Shown one piece after another: positions 9,223 to 17,470 of a stretch of DNA of 64,000 nucleotides. A program made the translations under genes and the position numbers. This stretch comes from Methylovorus mays. GTDB taxonomy: Bacteria; Pseudomonadota; Gammaproteobacteria; Burkholderiales; Methylophilaceae. Under the pieces are notes generated by a model. That model was not told where the DNA came from, made no database searches, and saw nothing but the letters and a program-made list of their open reading frames with translations. Every line of letters starts with the position of its first letter. Position 1 is the first letter of the stretch. The stretch is from NCBI RefSeq assembly GCF_020531915.1, contig NZ_JAJAVG010000007.1, forward strand, positions 313,109 through 377,108, in the 5' to 3' direction.

Positions 9223-9246
9223 TGCGCACCGGGTGTCCGGTGCGCA
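9223..9246 (-). promoter_or_regulatory. Stem-loop between fmdC and fmdA
   Basis: TGCGCACCGG (9223-9232) pairs perfectly with CCGGTGCGCA (9237-9246) around GTGT. It directly follows the fmdC stop on the transcribed strand and lacks a T-run, so it more likely stabilises the porin message or damps read-through into fmdA than terminates. Confidence 0.65.
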
Positions 9247-9259
9247 TCCCCTTTAACAG

Positions 9260-10405
9260 TTAGAATTGCAATTGCAGACCAACAGTGAACTTGTTCACCG
9301 TGTCAAAAGTTTCAGTCTTGTTGTTGGTGTAAACAGCGCTCAGACGAGCGTTATGAGCATCAATGATGTAGTTCAGACCCAGGTCGTATTCCTTCACGTC
9401 CAGGCTGGCAGAGCCGTCACCATTGAATTTCTGATAGCGAACATACGGTTGGAACTTGCCCCAGCCCACCACGTCCGGGAACATCCAGGCAGCCAGGCCC
9501 AGATAGGCTTTACCCGCCTTGACTGGGGAGGTGCCAGTGCCTGCACCGGCAATAACGGCTTCATTGCTGAAGTCATAGCGGTAAGCAGCGCCTTCCAGGT
9601 TAAGTACACCCGCGGTGAATACTTTCTCAAGTACGCCGTCGATGTTGTAGGCAACGTAATCATCCTTGGTCGTAGCTGAGCCAACGGCATCCTTCTGGTA
9701 CATGCCTACCAGAGCAAGTGACAGGACATCCTTGCCGTAATAGGTACTGCTGGTGTAATAAGCGGGGTCCAGACCTGCGCTCCAGAAGTCATATTGCAGA
9801 CGACCGGCATACATCAGGGCGTCGCTACGGTTAGGATCAGTTGCATTGGTACCCGCGTTGTTGGATGCATGGTTACCTTCGTAGGTACCCACCGAATAAA
9901 CCAGGTGTTTATCCAGCAACTTACCCCAGGCCGTCACACCTACGTCACGGCCGGTGTTCTTGTTCTGGTATTGCGAAACCACACCTGGATAGCTCCAGGC
10001 GGTCAGGTAGTAAGGACCATCCAGATTAGCGCGGTCAGTCGGTGGCAACATTTGACCAGCCCACAGGTTGAATTCAGGCATGAATTCGAACTGGGCAATG
10101 GCATCGATCATCTTGACCGTGTCATCGGCGTTCTTTTCCGTGTTGAATGTCCCCTTGATATACTTGTTCAGCGAGGCACTGGTATACAGACGTATGCTGT
10201 CCAGGTTGAAATCCTTGCTGCGAGAAGTACCGTTAGGAGCAGAGTCTTCCTCACTGGTAAAACTGGTACGCATCCCCAGACCGATGGTGATGGATTTGTC
10301 ATCACCAAAATTGATGGTGCCACCCGCCTGTGCCTGCATGGCAGGAACAGAAATCGCCGTTGCCGCAGCCACTGCCAGCAAACACTTGTTAAGCTTGAAA
10401 TTCAT
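9260..10405 (-). CDS. fmdC: Amide/urea-associated outer-membrane porin FmdC
   Basis: Outer-membrane beta-barrel protein of 381 residues. The signal peptide MNFKLNKCLLAVAAATAI..AQA|GG is cleaved near residue 27; the mature part has alternating strand-like segments and the terminal phenylalanine (..GLQLQF) that the BAM machinery recognises. It starts GGTINFGDDKSITIGLGMRTSF, and its position upstream of fmdA matches the amide- and urea-inducible porin of Methylophilus methylotrophus. A GGGGA site precedes the ATG. It is the first gene of the locus, so the promoter should lie in 10406-10645. Confidence 0.9.
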   Translation of the reverse strand: MNFKLNKCLLAVAAATAISVPAMQAQAGGTINFGDDKSITIGLGMRTSFTSEEDSAPNGTSRSKDFNLDSIRLYTSASLNKYIKGTFNTEKNADDTVKMIDAIAQFEFMPEFNLWAGQMLPPTDRANLDGPYYLTAWSYPGVVSQYQNKNTGRDVGVTAWGKLLDKHLVYSVGTYEGNHASNNAGTNATDPNRSDALMYAGRLQYDFWSAGLDPAYYTSSTYYGKDVLSLALVGMYQKDAVGSATTKDDYVAYNIDGVLEKVFTAGVLNLEGAAYRYDFSNEAVIAGAGTGTSPVKAGKAYLGLAAWMFPDVVGWGKFQPYVRYQKFNGDGSASLDVKEYDLGLNYIIDAHNARLSAVYTNNKTETFDTVNKFTVGLQLQF

Positions 10406-10645
10406 CGCGTAATCCCCTTTATGTAGATGAGCCGCACACTGTAAAAAACCTGCACCCTGAAACGGGTTTCACGTCATTCATCGCAACAGCCGACTGACGT
10501 GCAACGTGGTGCTAGATTAGCGAGTGCGAAGGGGCGCTTAAATACGTCATATTGCGTAGTTGTTTTTACAGACGAGAACGGTATGCTGTGTGAGCTTTTG
10601 TCCTACAAGGATTTTGACGACGTGAATAAAGGCGAGGACATCCCG
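10406..10645. promoter_or_regulatory. Divergent intergenic region fmdC / lipoprotein
   Basis: This 240-base gap separates divergent genes and must hold the promoter of the amide/urea locus (leftward). A ribosome site AAAGGGG lies before fmdC. On the minus strand TAGCAC-CACG-TTGCAC near 10500-10520 resembles a sigma-54 site but has one base too few between the elements and lacks the GG of the -24 box, so I do not call it. No clear sigma-70 promoter or operator was found. Confidence 0.4.
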
Positions 10646-11194
10646 ATGAAAAAAATACTGCTTGTGCCCTTGCTGGCCTGCCTGCTATTAAATGCTTGTG
10701 GCGAGTTTTCCTATAAACGCGGAGCCACTGCCGCCGACCTTGAAAAATCAAGGAATGACTGCAAAGCCAGCGGCATGGATGACGCCGCCGTGAAAAAATG
10801 TCTGGAAGATCAGGGCTGGTTTGTACACGATCTGAGCGATATGGATCCAGTCGCCGTACTGATGCCCAATGAAGATAACCGCAGTAGCGGCAGTCAGGGA
10901 GACGTCGCGGCGGCGGCAGCCGCTACCATGGTGGAATCCGGCACACCCAGTTCATCAGAGGGTCCACAGCCAGCGGCTGCTCCCGTCGCCCCCGTCAAAA
11001 GCATGACAGACAAGTTCAAGGTCACGTCATGGTGGAAGCGTGGCGCAGGGCGTACTGAGCTGGCAGACGCCACCAACCAATGCGTCGCTGAGCTCGGCGA
11101 AGAGCATCGCCCGGATCCGGTCACGCAATACACCACGCGCGGCTTGCTTATTTGCCTGCGCAAGAGCGGCTGGTACGGATTGGCATCCAAGTAG
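10646..11194 (+). CDS. Predicted lipoprotein with a duplicated cysteine motif, unknown function
   Basis: I do not recognise a named family. The 182-residue product starts with a lipoprotein signal (MKKILLVPLLACLLLNAC, lipobox LNAC, C18), so it should be lipid-anchored. The mature part contains two related units joined by an alanine/proline/serine-rich linker. Unit one has YKRGATAADLEKSRNDC with C39 and C52 in KKCLEDQGW; unit two has WKRGAGRTELADATNQC with C146 and C170 in LICLRKSGW. Each unit thus ends C-L-x3-G-W. The ATG at 10646 follows a GAGGA site; upstream in-frame starts give no signal peptide. A strong hairpin terminator follows at 11214. Confidence 0.85.
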   Translation: MKKILLVPLLACLLLNACGEFSYKRGATAADLEKSRNDCKASGMDDAAVKKCLEDQGWFVHDLSDMDPVAVLMPNEDNRSSGSQGDVAAAAAATMVESGTPSSSEGPQPAAAPVAPVKSMTDKFKVTSWWKRGAGRTELADATNQCVAELGEEHRPDPVTQYTTRGLLICLRKSGWYGLASK

Positions 11195-11213
11195 TCTTAG
11201 AATTGAATCTGAC

Positions 11214-11249
11214 AATAAACAAGCCGCTCAAATGAGCGGCTTGTTTATT
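11214..11249. terminator. Bidirectional intrinsic terminator
   Basis: A perfect 17-base-pair inverted repeat: AATAAACAAGCCGCTCA (11214-11230) and TGAGCGGCTTGTTTATT (11233-11249) around two bases. The AT-rich outer part gives T-rich trailers in both directions, so it can end the lipoprotein gene (plus) and tRNA-Val (minus). Confidence 0.85.
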
Positions 11250-11253
11250 TGTT

Positions 11254-11330
11254 TGGTAGTCGCGATTGGACTCGAACCAACGACCCCCACCATGTCAAGG
11301 TGGTGCTCTAACCAGCTGAGCTACGCGACT
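11254..11330 (-). tRNA. tRNA-Val (anticodon GAC)
   Basis: On the minus strand a 77-base cloverleaf with encoded CCA: acceptor AGTCGCG/CGCGACT, D-arm GCTCAGCTGGTTAGAGC, anticodon stem CCACC/GGTGG with loop TTGACAT (anticodon GAC) and T-arm GGTTCGAGTCC. GAC reads valine codons GTC and GTT. Confidence 0.96.
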
Positions 11331-11517
11331 GCAGGCTTGAGTGATGCCTCAAGCTTCGAGAGGGACGCATTATAGCCGAACTCCCGGCGTGGAACAATCA
11401 CTGTCACGCACGCTGCGTGTGCTCTTGATCTTCATGTGTGCCGGGAATGATTTCAACGGCTGGCGGTCTTTTGATCAGGTATCCTGTTATTCAAGGGACA
11501 TTACTCAAAGGAAGATC

Positions 11518-11904
11518 ATGCTCTGGTCCACATTATTCAAACTGATCCCGTGGGGGCAAGTCATTGATCACGCCCCCCAAGTGCTGGATGGCGCAAAAAA
11601 GCTTTACCAGCGCCTCAGGGCCGAAGGCCGGACCGAGGCAGAAGCTTACGGAACCGAGATTGCCGTGTTGCCACCTGAACCGGAAGCCCTGGCACAAGCC
11701 GTGCGTGAGCAGCGTCAGGCACTGGCGCGTTTGCATGATGAGCTGGAAGAATCAGGGCAACTGATCAAGCGTCTGGCGGAGCAGAATGCAGGCATGGTGG
11801 CGCAGATGGAGTCCCTGCGGCGGCGCTTGCGTTTGCTGGGCTGGCTGGGCGTGCTGCTTGCCGGTGGGCTGGTTTACGCCTTGTCTCACTTGCCTGCTGC
11901 ATAA
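11518..11904 (+). CDS. Coiled-coil protein with C-terminal membrane anchor, unknown function
   Basis: A 128-residue protein I cannot assign to a characterised family. It begins MLWSTLFKLIPWGQVIDHAP, followed by helical, charged segments; about residues 60-105 form a likely coiled coil (AVREQRQALARLHDELEESG and on), and residues 107-125 (WLGVLLAGGLVYALSHL) are a membrane segment, so it is probably tail-anchored with the coil in the cytoplasm. The ATG at 11518 has an AAGGAAG site. It lies 58 bases before the oxygenase gene on the same strand and may share its transcript. Confidence 0.8.
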   Translation: MLWSTLFKLIPWGQVIDHAPQVLDGAKKLYQRLRAEGRTEAEAYGTEIAVLPPEPEALAQAVREQRQALARLHDELEESGQLIKRLAEQNAGMVAQMESLRRRLRLLGWLGVLLAGGLVYALSHLPAA

Positions 11905-11962
11905 GCCCGGCTTGCGCGGGCTATAATGGGCGACTGCTCTTAGTCCGGGTTCTGCCCCTTTC

Positions 11963-12586
11963 ATGAATTCACGTTCCAACGATTTACTGGTGGATGCCAT
12001 CGCCAATGATGGCTATGCCATTACCCCTGATTTTCTGCCGCCTCACCTGATCAAGGCGCTGGCAGATGAAACAAAGGCCCTGCATGCGCAAGGCGCCCTG
12101 CAAGCGGCGACCACGGGGCTTTCCAGTCGCCGGTCGGCGGATAATGTCGGGCTGCGGGGTGACTTCATTCACTGGCTTGAGGACGACCTCGCCAGTCCGG
12201 CGCAGCAGGGTTATCTGGCCGCCATGCGGCAATTGCAGCAGGATTTCAATCAGGCATTGTTCATGGGGCTGTTTGAGCTGGAAACGCATCTGGCCATTTA
12301 TCCGCCGGGGGCCGTGTACCGCAAGCATCTGGATCAGTTTCAGGGGCGTGCTGAGCGTCAGGTCAGCTGCATTCTGTATCTGAATGAAGACTGGCTGCCG
12401 GAAGACGGCGGCACCTTGCGCATCTACCTGAATGGCAGCGCCAGCGAACCCTATATGGACATCAGCCCGACCGGCGGTACGCTGGTCACCTTTCTCTCTG
12501 GCCGCTTCATGCATGAAGTCATGCCTTCACGCCGCGAGCGCATCAGCCTGACTGGCTGGTTCAGAACACGCAGCACTGCCATTTGA
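11963..12586 (+). CDS. 2-oxoglutarate/Fe(II)-dependent oxygenase (prolyl-4-hydroxylase-like)
   Basis: A 207-residue dioxygenase of the SM-20/EGL-9-like group that uses Fe(II), 2-oxoglutarate and oxygen to hydroxylate a protein or small-molecule substrate; the substrate is unknown. The metal triad is visible as H122-x-D124 (YRKHLDQF) and H184 (RFMHEV), with R193 (RERISLTGWF) placed to bind 2-oxoglutarate. LYLNEDWLPEDGGTLRIY is the family core strand region. The stop codon overlaps the start of the PLP decarboxylase gene, so the two products are probably made together. Confidence 0.9.
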   Translation: MNSRSNDLLVDAIANDGYAITPDFLPPHLIKALADETKALHAQGALQAATTGLSSRRSADNVGLRGDFIHWLEDDLASPAQQGYLAAMRQLQQDFNQALFMGLFELETHLAIYPPGAVYRKHLDQFQGRAERQVSCILYLNEDWLPEDGGTLRIYLNGSASEPYMDISPTGGTLVTFLSGRFMHEVMPSRRERISLTGWFRTRSTAI

Positions 12587-14052
12587 TGAACACACCACCA
12601 ACCCCTTCGGCGGACATCGCCGCCATGTTTGCCCCGGAGACCTTCCGTGAGCTAGGGCATAAGCTGATCGATTTACTGGCAGATTACCTGGCTGGCAATC
12701 TGGCAGGGCAAGACCCGGTGATGCACTGGCAAGCCCCCGAGAAAGCCGACACGCAATGGCAAATGCCCTTGCCGCAGGAGCCGCTGCTGGATGCTGCCGG
12801 CTTACTCGCACGCCTGAAACATGACATCCTTCCTGCCAGTCTGGCGATTCATCACCCTCACAACATGGGGCATCAGGTGGCCACGCCATTGCCTGTGGCC
12901 GCCCTTTGTGATCTCGTCGCCGCCCTCACCAACCAGGCCATGGCCGTCTATGAAACCGGCCCCAGCGCCACCATGCTGGAGCGGCAAGTCCTGCGCTGGC
13001 TGGGCGAGCTGATCGGCTGGCAGGATGCGGGCGGCATACTGACCTCGGGCGGCGCACAAGCCAATCTCACCGCCCTGCTCGCTGCGCGCCAGCATGCGGC
13101 CGATGTTTGGAAGCATGGCGTGGCCGACGTCAAACCCTTGCGCATTCTGGTGTCTGAGCATGCGCATTACTCCATCAGCCGCGCTGCGGGCATCATGGGG
13201 CTGGGCACCGATGCCGTCGTCAGCATTCCCACCGATACGGAAGGCCGCATGCTGGTCAACGCGCTGGCCCTTGCCCACGCCGAAGCATTGGCAAACGACA
13301 CGGCGATCATGGCCGTGGTCGCTACCGCAGGCTGCACCCCCACGGGCAGCATAGACCCCTTGCTGGAGATAGGCCGCTATTGTCGCGATCATGATTTATG
13401 GCTGCATGTGGATGGTGCGCATGGCGCGTCAGCCTTGCTTTCCGAACTGCATCGCCCAGCGCTGGAAGGCATTGCACTCGCCGACTCCGTAGTGTGGGAT
13501 GGTCACAAACTGCTGTATATGCCCGCCGCTGTTTCCGCCGTGCTGTTTCGCAACACGGCCAGTAGTTTCCAGGCCTTCAGCCAGGATGCTTCCTACCTTT
13601 TTCAGGGCGGCGAGCATATTGAAGAAATGTATAACGTCAGCTACCGCACACTGGAATGCACCAAGCGCATGATGGGCTTGAAGCTGTGGGTGGCGTTTTC
13701 ACTGTATGGCGTGCGCGGCATGGCGCAACTGCTGGACAGCGCCTTTGCCAAGGCGCGCTTGCTGGCGCAAAAGCTGGAGGCGCATCCGGACTTTGAACTG
13801 CTCATGCAGCCGCAAACCAATATCGTCTGTTTCCGCCATCGCCCGGCGGCACTGGAAGGCAGCGCGCTGGATATGCACCAGAGCCGCCTGCGCGAGCAAC
13901 TGGTACAGAGCGGCCGCTTTCATTTAACACGCGTGACGCTGGAAGGCCGCGTCTGGCTACGCACTACGTTGATGAACCCATACACCCAATCAGAAGATAT
14001 GGATGAACTGTTGCTGGCGCTGAATCAGCTGGGCCAACAAGCCCAGGCCTGA
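12586..14052 (+). CDS. Group II pyridoxal-phosphate-dependent decarboxylase
   Basis: Cytoplasmic PLP enzyme of 488 residues in the aromatic-L-amino-acid/diaminobutyrate decarboxylase family. The PLP-binding lysine is K308 in VWDGHKLLYMP; HVDGAHGASAL holds the aspartate that pairs with the pyridine nitrogen, and TSGGAQANLTALLAAR and HYSISRAAGIMG are family signatures. The substrate amino acid cannot be read from sequence. The start ATG overlaps the upstream stop (TGATG), so I take 12586 rather than the TTG one codon earlier. Coupling to the oxygenase gene suggests a shared pathway, which is inference. Confidence 0.9.
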   Translation: MNTPPTPSADIAAMFAPETFRELGHKLIDLLADYLAGNLAGQDPVMHWQAPEKADTQWQMPLPQEPLLDAAGLLARLKHDILPASLAIHHPHNMGHQVATPLPVAALCDLVAALTNQAMAVYETGPSATMLERQVLRWLGELIGWQDAGGILTSGGAQANLTALLAARQHAADVWKHGVADVKPLRILVSEHAHYSISRAAGIMGLGTDAVVSIPTDTEGRMLVNALALAHAEALANDTAIMAVVATAGCTPTGSIDPLLEIGRYCRDHDLWLHVDGAHGASALLSELHRPALEGIALADSVVWDGHKLLYMPAAVSAVLFRNTASSFQAFSQDASYLFQGGEHIEEMYNVSYRTLECTKRMMGLKLWVAFSLYGVRGMAQLLDSAFAKARLLAQKLEAHPDFELLMQPQTNIVCFRHRPAALEGSALDMHQSRLREQLVQSGRFHLTRVTLEGRVWLRTTLMNPYTQSEDMDELLLALNQLGQQAQA

Positions 14053-14212
14053 CAGCTTGGGATATGCGTTTTTCTGTTTGATCGGCTCTATATTATCGAA
14101 CCTGTATTGCCGGAACCGCCCGCCTATTCAGGTCCGCAAGGGTTGCGTGGGGATGAGGCACCGAGGTGAGCACGCCCGAGAAATAGCGTTGCTCACTATC
14201 CTGGCAGAATAA

Positions 14213-15067
14213 TCAAGATTCCAGGTTTTCCTGTTCCAGCAGCGTCGCATAGCCTATTTGATAATCCGGATAGCGCAACTGAAACCCCGTATGCCGCAGA
14301 CGCTGATTGCTCAGGCGCTTGTTGCCGCATACCGCAGGCGCATCCTGCGGAGCATCCGGCACACCCATCTGCTGCGCCAGCCATTGCAGCACCTCGTATT
14401 GCGATGCGGGCCGGTCATCCGTCACCACATACAGCGGCTCCACCGGCTTGCCTGCAAACAGCTGCTTGACCAGGTAGGCAATCGCGGCCGCGCCATCATC
14501 CCGATGGATGCGGTTGGTCCAGCCATTTTGCGCGGGCCAGCGCGCAGGCTCACGCGCCAGATCCAGCATACGGCGGCGGCCAGGGCCGTAGATGCCCGAG
14601 AAACGCAGAATGGTATGCGTGGCAGGATATTCACGCGCCAATAACTGCTCTGCCTGCAACATGCGTTCGCCACTGAAACCATCCGGCACCGGTATCGTGG
14701 CTTCATCCAGCAGATCATCGCTCACCTGCCCGTACACACCCGTGCTGGAGACAAAAAGCACATGCTCAGGTGGCGCTTGCCGCAGGGCCGTCAGGGTATT
14801 GCGCAAACCATCCACATAATGCGCACGGTAACTGTCATCGCGATGCGCATCCGCCGCCACGCAATAAATCACGATACGGGGCTTCAAGGCCGCCAACCCC
14901 TGCAAGGTTTCAGGCCGCGTCACATCCGCCTGTACCAGATGCACGCCAGCCGGCAATGCCGTGGCGCTGCGTTTCACCCCATAGACCTCCAGCCCGCTAT
15001 CCTGCAGCAGGCTTGCCACCGCCTGCCCCAGATCACCGCAGCCCACTACCAGTGCACGATCTGCCAT
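14213..15067 (-). CDS. NAD(P)-dependent short-chain dehydrogenase/epimerase-like protein
   Basis: A 284-residue protein of the extended SDR (atypical, YeeZ-like) family. The dinucleotide-binding motif is VVGCGDLGQAVA (G9, G11, G14); FVSSTGVYGQ carries the serine and tyrosine equivalents and FSGIYGPGRRRMLD is typical. The substrate is unknown. The ATG follows an AGGG site and lies two bases from the stop of the NUDIX gene, so the two form an operon. About 160 bases before it (14053-14212) hold no visible gene. Confidence 0.85.
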   Translation of the reverse strand: MADRALVVGCGDLGQAVASLLQDSGLEVYGVKRSATALPAGVHLVQADVTRPETLQGLAALKPRIVIYCVAADAHRDDSYRAHYVDGLRNTLTALRQAPPEHVLFVSSTGVYGQVSDDLLDEATIPVPDGFSGERMLQAEQLLAREYPATHTILRFSGIYGPGRRRMLDLAREPARWPAQNGWTNRIHRDDGAAAIAYLVKQLFAGKPVEPLYVVTDDRPASQYEVLQWLAQQMGVPDAPQDAPAVCGNKRLSNQRLRHTGFQLRYPDYQIGYATLLEQENLES

Positions 15068-15068
15068 C

Positions 15069-15644
15069 TCAACCCTGCGCTGGCATCGGCTGCCATTGGC
15101 CAGACAAATACTTCTCCGCCCACATCAACGCCACGATGGTTTTGCCATCGGTAATCTCACCACGCTGCACCATCGCCAGGCAATCCTGCAAACTGGCATC
15201 GATGATATGCAAGGCCTCGTCCTCATCGCGCTTGTGCTCACCGGCGGTAAGGCCACGTGCCAGATAGATGTGAATCACCTCATTTGAGTAGCCAATGCAG
15301 GGATGCTGCAGACCGAGGTACACCCACTCCTTGGCGGTGTACCCGGTTTCCTCCAGCAACTCGCGCTGCCCGGTCAGCAGAGGCGCCTCACCCTGATCAA
15401 TCTTGCCCGCCGGCAACTCGATAAACACCCGGCGCAAAGGGTAGCGGAACTGCCGCTCCAGTATCAAATGGCCGTTATCCAGCACCGCCACCATTACTAC
15501 AGCGCCAGGGTGCAACACATACTCGCGCTGGCTTTGCCCGCCATTAGGCAAGCGCACCTGGTCGCGGCGCGCCGTCAGCATACCGCCCGAGGCGATTACT
15601 TCAGAAGAGATGGGGGTTTCGATGAGGTCGTTGTCGTTGTGCAT
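15069..15644 (-). CDS. NUDIX hydrolase, ADP-ribose pyrophosphatase-like
   Basis: A 191-residue NUDIX enzyme likely to split ADP-ribose or a related nucleoside diphosphate sugar. The complete NUDIX box is G-K-I-D-Q-G-E, seven residues, then RELLEETGY, preceded by FIELPAGKI as in ADP-ribose pyrophosphatases. The start is uncertain: the ATG at 15644 (MHNDNDL) gives the family-like N-terminus, but neither it nor the in-frame ATG at 15695 has a good ribosome site. It is followed at two bases by the SDR gene. Confidence 0.9.
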   Translation of the reverse strand: MHNDNDLIETPISSEVIASGGMLTARRDQVRLPNGGQSQREYVLHPGAVVMVAVLDNGHLILERQFRYPLRRVFIELPAGKIDQGEAPLLTGQRELLEETGYTAKEWVYLGLQHPCIGYSNEVIHIYLARGLTAGEHKRDEDEALHIIDASLQDCLAMVQRGEITDGKTIVALMWAEKYLSGQWQPMPAQG

Positions 15645-15733
15645 GGGAAGAGGAATTAGTAGGTAGAGGGTTGAGTTTAAGCGATAGCGGGGCATTCGGC
15701 TATCGGAGGTCAGCTCTCAAGAGGAAGTGAATG

Positions 15734-15754
15734 TAACGTTTAGTCAATAGTTAC
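15734..15754 (+). repeat. Short flanking repeat, copy 1
   Basis: TAACG-N7-AATAGTTAC, identical in spacing and orientation to the copy at 17471-17491; 17 of 21 bases match. It lies beyond the 3' end of the orphan gene at 15805. It may mark the boundary of an inserted segment. Confidence 0.45.
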
Positions 15755-15804
15755 GCTATCGTTGCTCACCTAGATAAAAGAATGGCGCCCCTCGTAGAAT
15801 CATC

Positions 15805-17385
15805 TCAGGTAAATGCCATTTTTAAGTTTTCCATTATTCGGTCAGTAGTATCCTCAATCAGTTTTGATCTTCGCCACTTTTTTACTTTCGGACCTAGCAT
15901 CTGATCGAAAGTAAAAGTCGAGGTCCTTAGGTCGGAAGAAAGGATGGAAGCCTCTTTCAGAAAATCTTGTAGATTAATCAAACCATCCTCAATAGCACCC
16001 ATGAGATTTTCGAACTCCGCAATGCTTATGATAAATATATTATTCAAAGGTAATCTTTGAAGCTGCCGGGCTGATGGTACGGAATACTTTCTAGGATCAG
16101 TAAAACGCGTCAAGACTTCCGGACCTAGCAGCCTAATCAATTGCTCCCCTGAACATATATTCAACTGCCGGCTAGTAACAATAACTAAGTAATCAATAGC
16201 ACTAGTTAATGGCTGAGTGTATGAGTACCCATTTCTGATCAAATCCCCGACTCTCCAACCTTGTACCATTGCCTCTTTAACCCTTTTTAATTTACTAAAT
16301 AGGCGAGACTCTCTATCGGTGATTAGAATTTCATCACGAAACAGACTCATTTTTGCCTCGACCATGACGTTTCCTGACGGGCTGGGGATAATGACTTCAA
16401 CAGCTGGATTATTCGGCAAACCCTGCCGAATTTCCTGTTCACTTATGTAAGGAAGTTTAGTTGAGTCAATTAGAGAAACTACATAACTTTCAAATATTTT
16501 TGAAAAATTATCCGTATAGCTCTGCCCATGTAGTGCCAAACTATTATGTACTGCGTCCTCCATTCCGCGTGCAAAGACCAGTCGATGCCAAATCACTAAC
16601 TGGCCATTCGGATATCGTAAAAATGGATATCGTGAAAACCAAGGAAATTCATTAATTTCTGATACTGGGCGTATATTCGCTATTCCGCCAGGTAGATCTT
16701 TTCTAGCCTGAAGCTCCTCTTGCAAAATATTTCTTAACTCACCATAGGTTTTACTAAATCTTTGAATAAATTGATCAACAACCACTCCATATATCGATTT
16801 AAGATGATTGAAATAATTACTATCAACCAGAAAACTATTTTTCATTACTGCTGCATACGCAGTAAAACTAATCTCCATGAAGATATCTGGATCACAGCCA
16901 AAAGTATTTATGAATTGCACTCGGCAAGGATGCGCTTCATCAAGTTGCGCTATAAGTGCTGGCCAGCGGACAAATGACAGAGTCTCTTTCTGCTGAAAAA
17001 GAAGTTGAGGATATGCTAAAGCACGAATCATGCGCAAAGCCCAGGAGGAGTCATCCCCTTGGCTTTTTTCCGGATCTGGTGCAACCTCCCAAAGCTCATG
17101 ACGGAGCTCATTAAAAACCTGTTCAGAACATAACTTCCCATCTGTAAGATGAATAGAGGAATCCTCTATGGCCAACTTTGCGATGAGTAGTGTTATCCAT
17201 GGTGCGCTTTGTATTTCGTCGATACTTCTTTTACCTGCGTTTTCTCTTAAGATGGATAAAGAAACGTTAATTATAGACGTGAGAGAGTAATTTCTTAGCT
17301 TTCGCCTAATCCGCTTAGTGGCTTCTTGATATGAATTACCAACAACACGAGGTGGAGTTGAACTATTGAAATAAGTTACACCCAT
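15805..17385 (-). CDS. Orphan protein with a possible PD-(D/E)XK nuclease core
   Basis: I do not recognise this 526-residue protein. The first 300 residues look helical, with FSKIFESYVVSLI at 295-307. Then a strand-rich part has VEVIIP (329-334), a turn and VMVEAK (340-345), spaced like the E...ExK core of PD-(D/E)XK nucleases, followed by a helix ending in QGW. No membrane segment or signal peptide is evident. The gene is visibly AT-richer than its neighbours (16741-16800 has 17 G+C in 60), lies alone beyond the 3' end of tRNA-Pro, and is flanked by a short direct repeat, so transfer is likely. A defence function is possible but not shown. Confidence 0.7.
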   Translation of the reverse strand: MGVTYFNSSTPPRVVGNSYQEATKRIRRKLRNYSLTSIINVSLSILRENAGKRSIDEIQSAPWITLLIAKLAIEDSSIHLTDGKLCSEQVFNELRHELWEVAPDPEKSQGDDSSWALRMIRALAYPQLLFQQKETLSFVRWPALIAQLDEAHPCRVQFINTFGCDPDIFMEISFTAYAAVMKNSFLVDSNYFNHLKSIYGVVVDQFIQRFSKTYGELRNILQEELQARKDLPGGIANIRPVSEINEFPWFSRYPFLRYPNGQLVIWHRLVFARGMEDAVHNSLALHGQSYTDNFSKIFESYVVSLIDSTKLPYISEQEIRQGLPNNPAVEVIIPSPSGNVMVEAKMSLFRDEILITDRESRLFSKLKRVKEAMVQGWRVGDLIRNGYSYTQPLTSAIDYLVIVTSRQLNICSGEQLIRLLGPEVLTRFTDPRKYSVPSARQLQRLPLNNIFIISIAEFENLMGAIEDGLINLQDFLKEASILSSDLRTSTFTFDQMLGPKVKKWRRSKLIEDTTDRIMENLKMAFT

Positions 17386-17470
17386 ATCTTATCTAGCCTT
17401 TTTATCAGAAAGAACGAAACCTCAATTAGACAGTAGCTATTGAATACTATGAAAAGAGCTTATGCAGCTC

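Noticed and set aside
10495..10525. Sigma-54-like sequence upstream of fmdC on the minus strand (TAGCAC-CACG-TTGCAC)
   Set aside because: The spacing is one base short and the -24 element lacks GG, which sigma-54 promoters need; not called.
14053..14212. Possible small gene between the decarboxylase and the SDR gene
   Set aside because: No frame with a credible ribosome site and no recognisable RNA structure.
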